Part shown: positions 43,123-54,900 of the stretch, in pieces
How the letters are laid out: each line of letters begins with the position of its first letter
Numbering within the stretch: the stretch's first letter is position 1
Origin: Anaeramoeba ignava
Taxonomy: Eukaryota; Metamonada; Anaeramoebidae
Length of the DNA: 64,000 bases
Reading direction: 5' to 3'
NCBI GenBank assembly: GCA_028826165.1
Contig: JAPDFW010000058.1
Span: 62,001-126,000 of the forward strand
The notes under the pieces: generated by a model
Databases searched by the model: none
What the model was told of the DNA's origin: nothing
Seen by the model: only the letters and a program-made list of their open reading frames with translations
Made by a program: the position numbers and the translations under genes

Positions 43123-45642
43123 CTATTTTTCAATTGATTTTTTAATCCATTCAAATCCTTCTTTTATTCCTTCTCCTTTAATTGCGCTACAAGGTTTGAC
43201 AATCCAATGATGAGATGTTAATGTTCTTAAAGATAGTTTCTCAACAATTTCTTTTGGTTTACAAGCTGTTGGAAGTTCTTGTTTATTAGCAAAAATTAAA
43301 ACTGGAAGATTTTTAGATTCTTCATGTGAAAGCAATCCTAATAATTTTGTTTTAACTTCATCAAATCTAAATTGGTCTGTGGAATCAATAACAAAAATAA
43401 TAGCATCAGCTCCAGGTAAATAATGATTCCATATATAATAAATCATTGAACCTTTTTAAACAATCAAGAAAGAAAGGAAAAAAAAAATTATTTTTATTTG
43501 ATTAATTTGAATTGATTAAAAAAAAAAAGCAAAAAATTGATTTGCCTGCATTAATTCAAAATTATTCAAATTATTTTATTTAATTCAAATTATTTTATTC
43601 AAATTATTTTATTTAATTCAAATTTATTCAAATTATTTAATTCAAATTAAATTACCTCCTCCAATATCCCAAATTTCAAATTTTTGATTGGAAATTGTAA
43701 CTGTTTCAACATTAAATCCAACTGTTGGAATTGTTGTTAAAACTGAATCAGGTAAAGCTAATCGATAAAGAATTGATGTTTTTCCACTTGCATCTAATCC
43801 AAAAATAATTGTTTTAATTAATTTTTTCTTTTTCATCTTCTTTTTATTCTTCTTTTTCTTCAGTTTTGGATCAACATTATCATTCTCATTAAATTGAACA
43901 GGAAATCCTTCTAAAAACCCATTTTCTTCAAAATACTTTTTTCTATAAACCTTTTTCCAGCCATTTTGATTTGATTTTACACTTTGAATAATTTTCATTT
44001 CCTTTAAACTTGGTTTTCTAAGATGATCTTGCTCATAAATTGGAGCCCAAACCCAATCATGACTTGCCATATAATTCATCTCCTTTGAACTACAAGCAAC
44101 TTTGCAAAGATCTTTTTTTGATAAAAACGAAAAAATAATCGCCATAACTTCAAAAGGAATTTCTGAGAAATTTCCTGATGATTGGTCGAAATCCATTTCT
44201 TCACTTTTCAGTTTCTGGATATCATCACCAAAATTAAAATTGAGACTTCCTTTTTTCCTTGTTAAAATACAAGAATGTAACCTAGAATTAAAATTTGAAT
44301 TAAAATTTGAATTAAAATTAAAATTAGAAAAAAAAATGGAATAACACGTGTAAAAGGTGAAAAAAAAAATTTTTTTTTTCTTTTTCTTTCTTTTTCTTCT
44401 AATTTACCATCCACAAGAAATTCCAATAGCAAATTCATCTTCAGATAAGTGAACCCTTGCGGGAACAAGTTGGACTTCTTTGTTTGTATTTATGCCAAGT
44501 TGTCCATATTTGTTTCCTCCAGCAGAAAAAACCTCACCTTGCGATGTGCTCATCATAATAAAACTTTGGCCGTAACCACCACCAGCAGCAATATTGACAA
44601 AATCCAGATCTGGAGGAAGACAACACTCAACAAAAACTAATTGGTCGTCGGTTGATGTGACTCCAACAGCACTTCCTTTTCCACAAACATATATTTTTTG
44701 GTATTCCGAGATGATGATTGTGTGTTCATCACCGCATGAAATCTCTCTAATTTTGCCAATAAATGGCGGGAAATAGGGTTGGGTCAGCTCTTTTCTGTGG
44801 ATTTTATCATTGAGACCAAGTTGTCCATGCGTGTTCTTTCCACAACAATATATTTCGTTGTTTTTTGTAATTATAAATAAATGGTGTCCACCAGCTGAAA
44901 TGGTTTCAATATTTTCAATTTTTGTGTGAACCAATTCAGGTTTTTCTCTGTCATTTAAATCACCATGAGCTAATTGACCATATGAGTTATTTCCCCATGT
45001 CACTAAATGATTTCTTTGAATAAATTTTTTTTTTTCCAATTAAAATTCCAAAATTCCAAAATTTAAAAATTAAAAATTAAACTACTCTTCATCAATAGCA
45101 ACAAAAAAATTAGAACCACAACATATTTTACTAATTTTCCATTTGGTTGCTGAACTGAAATCAATTTTTTGAGTTTGAATCTTCTTTTTAATCCAAACAG
45201 GAAGTGATAAATCAACCAAAAAAACCTCTCCATTGATTAAAATTATAAACGAAAAAGCTCCACTTGAAATTTGGGAAATTATTCTTCCTGAAAAATCTGA
45301 AATGACAACAAAAAGTTTTCTTCTTTCCTTCAAAATTTTCTGTTGCTGTTTTTTTGGCAACGAATCTATTTTTCCGTTTTGATTTGTTTGATTCTTTTTT
45401 TCCTTCTCAATTATAAAGGATTTTTGAGTTTGAGTTGAAATTCCCCATAAAATTATTTTTCCTGTTGATGTTGATAAAACTGTATGAGTTGATCCACTTG
45501 ATATGAATTGGATTTGTTCTTCTCTAATAAATGGCATCAATGTTTCTTTTAAAGAAATTGGATCTCTTACAATTAAACTTGGATTTTCTTTAATTGCTAA
45601 TTGATATGTTTGATTACTTCCTGAAACAAAAAGGTTTGTCAT
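43123..45642 (-). CDS. RCC1 + F-box + ARF-type GTPase fusion protein
   Basis: Minus strand, four exons: 45642-45086, 45013-44408, 44281-43656, 43451-43123; 705 residues with every junction in frame (phases 2, 2, 1). Residues 1-405 are RCC1 blades ([61 protein letters not shown]); the last blade is completed across intron 3 (ISCGW then LHSCILT), which ties the halves together. Residues about 426-470 are an F-box ([28 protein letters not shown]). After a Lys-rich linker come ARF motifs: GLDASGKT (549-556), PTVGFN (573-578), WDIGGG (592-597), NKQE (652-655), CSA (684-686). ARF normally has WDxGGQ and NKxD, so the catalytic Gln is Gly and the guanine-specificity Asp is Glu. Plausibly an SCF-type ubiquitin-ligase receptor with a GTPase switch; inference. 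Confidence 0.87.
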
Positions 45643-45689
45643 TTAAAAAAAAATGAAATGAAAAAAATGAAAAAAATGAATTTATTTTG

Positions 45690-45860
45690 AAAATTAAAAT
45701 CAAAATCAAAATTAAAATTAAAATTAAAATTAAAATTGAAATTAAAATTAAAATTAAAATTGAAATTAAAATTAAAATGAAAATTGAAATTAAAATCAAA
45801 ATTAAAATTAAAATTGAAATTAAAATCAAAATCTAAATTAAAATTCATTTAAAAATCAAA
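45690..45860 (+). repeat. AAAATT/AAAATC/AAATTG array between fusion gene and MDN1
   Basis: About 170 bp of hexamers with AAATTG variants, upstream of the fusion gene start. Next to that start (about 45646-45680) are AAAAAATGAAAAAAATGAA blocks, the complement of the TCATTTTTT element. Confidence 0.85.
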
Positions 45861-45935
45861 ATCAAAAAAATACTTTTTGTTTAAAAAATCTATCTTGTTT
45901 TATTGTTTTAAAAAAAAAAAAAGAATTTATTTGGA

Positions 45936-48900
45936 TTATAAAAAAGATGAAGAAATCATTTCCATCCATTGCCGAAGAGCATCTGCAAGAATTTCAGGAA
46001 TAGATTTAATCTCTCTCAAAATAATATAATAAGGAAAGGGAAAATTATCAAGATAAGGAGAACAAGTTAATTTCCCGTTTGGATAAGAAATAGTTTGCAA
46101 TTGTAAAATAGAATTAGAATTTTTGGGATGGTCGATAATAAGAAAAACAAATAATTGCTGTTGAGAATAAGCTTCAATAATAAATTTTCGGATTTCTTCT
46201 CTATTACTAAATCTTCCATCTGAAATAACAAAAACAATCTGGAGATTCTCAGAAAAATTGATTGATTGATTTCGTGAATGCGATAGCATTTGAACAACAA
46301 AAGAAACCATTCCTGAAACATCAGTTTGCTTGTCTTTAAATGCTAATTGGGATAAAATCGAGCCTCCAATATTGTCAGAAAAGGGCTTATCTAAAGGATG
46401 AAGCAATTCTGTTTTTTCTCCAAAACTAACAACTGAAATTTCTCCAACTTCAAGAAGTGACAATGCTTTTGTGATTAAACATAATGCTTCGCATGCCAAT
46501 TCGCCTGAATTGTTATCGATCATACTTTCAGAATTATCAATTGCAAAAACAACTTGATATTGTCTTTTACTTGGTTTTGTTCTTCTCATCCAAATTTTAT
46601 CCTTTTTGAAATTACTTGCAATGTATGGAATCACTTTTTTCATGTTGATTCGCTTTCCTGTTCTATAATCTCCTTTAAGACGTGTTGCCAAACTGGGTTC
46701 CAAAATCAATCTTAATTGCTCGCTTAATTCCTGAGAGAATTCATGTGTTTTGGCTTCTAATTTTTGCCATTTTTGTTCATATTCATTTATCATCGCTTGA
46801 TTCTCACTTATTTTTCTATAATTCATCTCTTGGTTTTCTCGAATGTTTATTAAATCTTCTTCTGTCATTTCTTTCTGTTCTTCTTTTTCTTCTTTTATTT
46901 GTTGTTCCTCCTTCATTTTATTTCCTGAATTAAACCATTTTCTTTCTGTAACAACTAAGTTTTCTTTTTCTTTTTCTTTTTCTTCATTATTATCTTTATT
47001 ATCATCTTCATTGTTTTCTTTTTCTTGATCTTTTTCTTGATCTTTTTGATCTTCTCTATTTCTCTCGTTATTTTGATCAAATCTAAGTTTTTGTATTTTT
47101 TTTTGAAATTCAATTATTTTTTCATCTTCATTATTTAATTCGTTTTCATTTTCATTTTCATTTTCATTTTCATCTTGATTTTCATTTTCATTTTCATTTT
47201 CATTTTCATTTTCATTTTCATTTTGATTTTGATTTTCATTTTGATTTTGATTTTCATTTGTAGGTTTTGGAATAGTTTCCATTTGATTTTCTAATGCATT
47301 TCCTAATGTTTGTGCATCTTCATCTTCGTTTTCATCTTGAATATATTGAAATTCTTCTGATTGATTTTTTTGTTCATTTTCATTTTCATTTTCATTTTCT
47401 TGTTCATTTTCATTTTCTTTTTGGAAATCATGAACATTTAATCTTTCATACCAATGTTTAAGTACATCTCCAATATCTCGATAAGGATTTGGATTTGATT
47501 TTTCCCAATCATTTTGATTTTCAAATTCATTTTCTAATTGGTTTTCATTTTCCATTTTCATCATTTGATCTTTTTCATTTATTGATTGTTGCATTTTTTC
47601 ATTTTTATCAAATTGATCTTGATTAATTGATTCTTCATTTTGTTTTTGCATTTCTTTCTCTTTTTCTTCATCCTTTTCAATTGATCCATCTTGAAATCTC
47701 CCTTTCCATCTTTTTGTTCCAAATGGTTTTTCTTCTTTATTTTCTTTTTTTGTTCCTTCATTTTTCCTCTCTTGCTTTATAATTTTCATCTAAATCAGCA
47801 ACAAGTGGATCTTCTTGTTGTTTTCTTTCATCTTCATCTTCATTTTCATCCTCTTTTTCATCATTTTCCAAATCGGATATTTTTTCGATTTTTTCATCAT
47901 TTTCATCAAAAGATTCAGGATAATCATCACTTAATGATTCATCTGATTGATGTTGATCAAGTGGATCATCTTCTAATTTGTTTTCTTCTTCTATTGAATT
48001 TTCATCTTCTGCATTTTGACCTTTTTCGTCTTTGTCAAGTTCCATATCTTCAGGAAGTTCGATATCTGAAATTTCTGGTTCTGCTTCAATTCCATAATTT
48101 GGATCGTATTGTTCTCTATTAATATTTTCTTCATTTTCCATTTCATTTTCATCTTCTTTTTCATTTTCATTTTCATTTTCATTTTCATTTGCATTTTCAT
48201 TTTCATTGTTTTTGTTTTTGTTTTTGTTTTTATCTTTTGGTTCTTGTTCTTCTTCTTTTTTTGCTGCAATTTCAATATCTTCATTTGGAGGATTTTGAAT
48301 TCCTGAATTATCTTCAATATTTTCTTGTTTTTCTTCATCTTCTTTTTCTTTTTCATCATCAGAATCCCAATATTTTTCATCAATAACATCATCAGGATTT
48401 GTTTCTCCCATTTGTTCATCCATTTCTTTTTCATTGTCTTCATCTTCATCTTCATCATCTTCATCATTTTCATTTTCATTTTTCTTTTGATCATCTTTAA
48501 GATCATCAATTTCTCCTTGGAAATCATTTTCCATTTCATAAGGTTTTGCTTGATCATCTTCTTGATTTTCTTCTTCTTTGGTTTTTTCTTCTTGTTTTTG
48601 CTCTTCTTGATATTTTTCAAGTTGATCATCATTCTCAATTTTTTCTGATCCATCATGAACACCTTGACCATCACTCATTCCAAATCCATTATTATTATCA
48701 AACGTAGTTTCTTCGGATTCGTTTCCAATTCCATCTCCTGCTTCTTTGCTTTTTTCTTCACAAAATCCTCTTTCGTATAAAGAGTTGAAAAGATTTGATA
48801 ATATATTTTCAAGTTTGGATACTTTATGATGAAATGAAATGTACTGTTCCAAAATTTGTTTGTATGTTTGCTTGAATATTCTTAAAATGGATTCAAATTC

Positions 48901-51900
48901 TGTTATTAAATAAAATATAATTTTTTCCATTTGTTGTTTCAAGTTGTTTTCTTGTGATTCAATATATGAAATTTCTGCAAATTCTTGAATAAATTGGAAG
49001 AATTTTTTAGTTGAGTAAATGACTTGATCAACAAGAAAGCTTTTGATTAATTTGGAAAATAAATTTTGAGATTTTGTAATTTTAAAGTTTGGGTTCAAAT
49101 ATTCTTCAATTTCAATTTCACTTTCATTCAAATTTTCATTCTCTTCTTTTTTAAATTCGTCTATTAAACCAAAAACATTTTGAATTGAAACCATCATTTT
49201 AACTACTGAAATTTCATAAAATTGAACTAATTTATTTCCAATTTCAAATAAATCTTCTGTTGATTTCTTTGGTTCATTTTCATTTTCAATTGTTTCAATA
49301 ACAGCCTTATTTTCTGTGTATTTATCTATAAAAGAGAGAAGAGGAATCTTAAATAGAAACCAAGTTGTTTCTTTTTGAGAAAGAATATCAACAATTTTCT
49401 TTTGAATTTCATCTAAAATAGCCCAATTTTGTTTTGCAAATTCAAAATGCTCATTGAGAAATAAACCATCAATATTAATTTCCTTTTCTTTTCGAAGTTG
49501 ATTTTCATTTTGTTCTAAAAGTAAATCAACAAATTCAGTTGTTTTATCAAGCGAATTTCCTCTTTCAATCTGTTTGACTTTTGATGAGAATATTTTCATT
49601 TCAAAAAGTATTCGATGCAATTCATTAAACAATTTGTTTTGGGTTAAAAGTGATTCTTTTGTAATTTTCTGGGATGGGAATAAATGAATAGGGAATTGAT
49701 CTTTTGAATTTTGAGAAGAAATAATTGACGAAGAAAATTGCAATAAATCATTCATTTCAGATTGTTTGTCTAATGCCTTCCCAATCTCTTTTCTTTGTGA
49801 AGTCATTATATGGAGTAAATGCTCAATGAATCCTCGAGATTTGATAATTTCTGCATTGCTTAAATCTCTACTTTTTCTTGATTCTGATTTAACCCTTGAT
49901 ATTATAACTTTCAAAACACACTTGAAAAAATATTGATTTAATTTTTCTGGGAATATTTCTCCTGAAGAAACAGGTTTTTCAATGAAAAAATAATTGGATG
50001 ATTCTTGAAATGCAAAAATTTTGGGGTTTGTTTTCAAATCAATTTGTTGGAGATATTTCATCAAATCAGAAAATGCTCTTCTTTTGACTTGTTTGATCTC
50101 GCTTCTATTTCTTAATTCTGTTGTTGTATCAATAATTGTTGTTGAAAGTGTATCCAATGTTGTAATTGCAATTTCAATCATTTTATGTACATCTTTGAGG
50201 ATTTCTTTGCAATGAGATTTCATTTTTTGATCAATTTTAGAAAGACGTGAGTTTATTGAACGTGGTTCTGAAAGTTTAAATATATCCATAATTTTTTGTT
50301 CAATTCCTTCTTTTTTAGCAATATCTTCTCGAAGAATAACTACAATTGGTTTAATTTCTTTTTCAATTTCAATTTCAATTTCAATTTCAATTTCAATTTC
50401 TTTTTCTTTTTCTTTTTCTTTTTCTTTTGGTTTTTCTTCACTTTCAGGATAAACAATTTTAGCTTCAATTTGTTTCAAAATATTAAGAACAGGCGATTTC
50501 AAAATATTTTCAAATTGAATTGACAAACGATTCAATTTTTTATGTATTTGAAGTACTTTATGATGTAATTGAATATATCTTGTTTCTTCCCATTTAGCAA
50601 TTGTACCTAAATCGTTAAGTTGCTTTTGTATAGGTTGTTTTGATTTTTCTATATATTCTTCAACGTCTGGTAAGAATTGTAAATAATACCAATATAAATT
50701 GAGAAGTAAATTTGCTGTTTTCTGTCTTGTTTTTTGGATATAATTTGTTGGGTTGTAATCCAATTTGCATTCTGTTTGTATTTGGTTATGTATTGATAAG
50801 ATGATTTCCAATCTTGTTTTGAATTCACCAACATTTGAAGTTTGGATGAATTTTTCTAATTCAAGGAAAACATTTTGTAAAAATTGTTCATCATCTTGAA
50901 ATTCATCATTTTCATCATTTTCATCATTTTCATCATTTTCATCATTTTCATCATTTTTATCATTTTCATCATTTTCATCATTTTTATCATTTTTATCATT
51001 TTTATCATTTTTATCATTTTTATCATTTTTATCATTTTTATCATTTTCATTTTCAATCCGTTTTGGATTCATTAACCTGAAAAGTGTCAAAAACCATTTC
51101 TGTGCTGAAAACTCAAATTCTTTCCTTTTCTTCCAAAAAACAGATGACCATGTTTCTAACTCTAATTTTCTCCATCTTGAAATTAATCTGATAATATCAG
51201 AAATATGTTCTGAAAGAGAAACATCATTTGATGAATATAATTCCCATTCTTCAACAGATTTCATTAATACCTCAAGACCTGTCAAAAATCTCATTAAAGG
51301 ACTTGAAATGGGAAAATCCAAAATCTTTTCACAAATTTCTTTCATACGAAGTAAAGTTGAATGACCTGACCATTTCTCTAATAATTCTTGGATTTTACTC
51401 TTGAATTTCTCAAGTGGTTCTTGTATTAAAAGTGTTTCTAATATATTTGGCTCTGTGTAAATATCCAAAATCTTATTTGAAGTTCCAAAACTATTTCTGT
51501 TTTGTTGTTGTACATTTTTAATTGAATCAGGTATAAGTGTCAATTCATCAGAAACTAAACTCATCATCAATAAATTTGCTGAAATGCTTCTTTCATTTAA
51601 ATGATAACTATATACTCCGTTTCTTAACATGACTTCTGAGAAAAATTGATATAAGTTTTGGAATGACTCAATATATTCTTGTTCTGTTATTGCGCTCCCG
51701 TTTCTTTCATCGCAAATTCCAACAGAAAAAAGTTGATGAAATATTCTCCATAACTTTGGAACAATTTTCATTTTCAGCTCTTCTTCATCAACATCATCTA
51801 CTTTTTTTTCCAAATCATTTTTGGGTGAATTAATTGAATTTTGTTCTTTAATCCCCAAGTTCTGAATTTCATTTATAATTTTTTCTCTTTCTGTCAAAAT

Positions 51901-54900
51901 GAAATCTGAAAAATCTTCTTGATAATTCGGGAAAAGTTTCAGTAATTGTTTGGCTTCAATTTCCTCATCAGTCTCAAATTTATGCTCAACAGCCTTAAAT
52001 TTATAAAGACTTTGTTCTTCCATTTTTTTCTTTCTTTCTTCCTCTTGAATTGAATGCATTTTTTGAGCAAAAATTACAAAGATTTCATGAAGAATTTTAA
52101 TATGATTGTTGCTGTTATTCTTATAAATATTGAGCAATTTGATACTGTTTTGTTTTTTCAATTCAAGAAACACTGAATAGAGACTAAATATTAATTTGCG
52201 TGTTTTGCTCGATTTCAGATTGAAAATTTGGCTGTAGAAATTCTCATCACGGAATTCTTGAGGATATGTGATCAAAGTAGAAACTATTTTGTTTTGATTA
52301 TCATCAATAAAATCCTCATCAAAATGCTGAGAAAGAAGAATCAACCCATATTTTAATTGTAGCAATGAAACAATAATAGGAACAGTTATGTCATTATAAT
52401 CTGAAAATTCATCTTGCATTTTTTGCACAAAGGCATCAATCATTGAATAGATCATTTGTGTTTGCTGAATTGCATCATTGATTTGATCCAATGTTAATTT
52501 TTCTTTTGGGTTTTCTAAAATTGAAACCAAAGTCATAATTTTCTCAAAATCACAAACAGAGATTGAAAAACTTTTAATTTCCTCAAATAATTGCAAAAAA
52601 GTTGTATTTGATTGTGAATGTTGATTTCTACTCACAATTTTCTTGCCAGTTTTTTCTTTTGATAATCTTAATGGATTTAATAAGATATTTTCAATTTGTG
52701 AAATTTGGAAGCTTGTTGTTTTCCCTGTGGTCATTCTTTCAATTTTCTTTCGAACAAAAATTTCAAATTCCAAATCTTCAATTTCTAGTTTTGCTTGTTC
52801 AAGATAAACATTATGTTTGACAACAGGATCAAATGGAAATTGAGGAACAAGAAAAATAAATTTAGCAAGCGAAACAAGTATCCATCCTTTGCCTCTAAGA
52901 ATTATATTTTGCAGACTATCTTGTTTTTCTTTGAGGTGTTTCAAAACAACATTTATGAAGTAGGGATTAAGAATCTTCTCTGTAATTTGGTTCATTAACA
53001 AATCTCCTTGGCTATCAATAAGAATTGATAATAAATGGAGAATTTTGGATGAAATATCTTCTTGAGATATTTGATGATTTTGAATCGCATCCATAATTTC
53101 TTCAACTTGCTCAAATTTATCATTTGCATAAAGACCTTTAAAACAGGAAATCATCATCATTGAAACCCGGAAAAGCATATTCCAATCAAATTCCCAAAGA
53201 TCTTGACTGAAGGGAAGTTTTTTGAGTAAAATAAATTGGATAATTTTGCGAAGCTGCTCAATTTTGTTTTGTCTTTCAAAAATTGATGTTGTTTCCCATT
53301 GATAAATTTGCTTAACAATCCATTTTGTTAATTCAGATGTAAGTAAATAATCCTTTCCTTTTTGATGACAGAATAAATTTGACATTACTGAGAATGTGAA
53401 TTCTTGCAAAACATTTTGTTGGTTATTAGATTGCTTTTCATTTGTCATTTCCCAGAAGATTTGGTGGAAAGAAACAAAGTTGAAGATTGGAATGTTTGTG
53501 TTCTGTAAATTGAAGAATATCATTTCCAATAATTTCTTCGGATTTGTTATTTGCAAATTTTTGCTTGTAATTTCTGCAAGTAACGAATATTGCTCAGAAA
53601 CTGACCATCCATAGTATAAATTTTGAATTGAATAATCTGAATTTTTCTCATCTTGTTTCTCAACATCCATTCCTTGTGATTCATTCTTTTTGGAAACGAG
53701 AATAGTAGTTTGTTTTTTTTGGTTTTCAAGAAATTCTAATTTTCTTTTTAATAAATCTGGTATTTGCCTGAGGGAATCTAGTAATTTAACATTATAACCA
53801 GAATCCAAACCTTGAGAGTTGATCCATTTAAGTGTTGCGATACTTTGGATAATAACCTGCTTTGTTTCAAAATCAATTCCAGAATCCTCGGAATTCAATA
53901 CATCGTTTGTGAGAATTTCTTCCATTTTATTTTTTTTTGATTTCGAATCCAATTTGAAATTTGATAAATTTGTTTTGTTAATTCAATAATCTCATCTGCT
54001 ATTGACATGATTTCTTGATACCGATATAATTGTGGCTTACCAAAATGTTTATACATTAGCTTGTTTGTAGATGATTGAGAAAATCCAAAAAAATTGATTT
54101 GGTCTTTGGAAAGTTCTTGTGTTATTTTCGAAATTTGTAGTAATAAACCAGAAATGGATTCGCTGTTTGAATTATTCCCAATAATTTTATCATATTTTTT
54201 TTGGTCTTCAATAATTTTGGAATTGAGAAACAACAGGTTAAAATAACGAACAAATTTCCACCATTTAATATGGAAAACTTGATTGTTCACTTTTGAGGAT
54301 TTGAGACTACGAGCTAAATCAATTCTGAATTGGATTAAACGAGTGATTTTTTGGAACATACTTGAGTTTTCGAAAAAAGAAATTCTATTCAGAAATATTT
54401 CTTGAATAACAAGATCAAAAGCTTGGAAAAAGGCAAATAAATGGCAAATATACTGGTGACTGAATTGACTTGAGCCAATTTTTTTCAAATAGTATTGATG
54501 GGAAATTTGGAAGATGTTTTGTTCTTTCCATGAAATATTATTGGCTTGATTGAGCATTTTTTGTTCATCAAATTGAATTAAAAATAATCTCATTAAAATA
54601 CCAAATTTATCACAAAATTCTTGGTATTCATCAATATTAGAAACTTGTTTGAGGGAATTTAATAATTGGTTGTTATTTCTAATATCAAAAGAATGATAAG
54701 AGTAATCTTCATTAACAGTCATATTGCATTCCTCAAGAGCACGATTTCTTGATAAATAAACTTTTTCTATTAAAGCATGATTTTTGAGTGATTCCACTAA
54801 TTTTGAAGCAAATTGAAATTTTTCATCTTGAGATAACCATTTGCAAAATAAATTTATTGTTGCTGGAGATAATGTGTTTTCAACAAAATGCATTGCTAAA

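Noticed and set aside
43123-45642. Three separate genes (RCC1 protein, F-box protein, small ARF GTPase)
   Set aside because: All exon junctions are in frame, an RCC1 blade is shared across intron 3, and F-box and ARF motifs share one exon. No promoter-like TCATTTTTT block is present inside.
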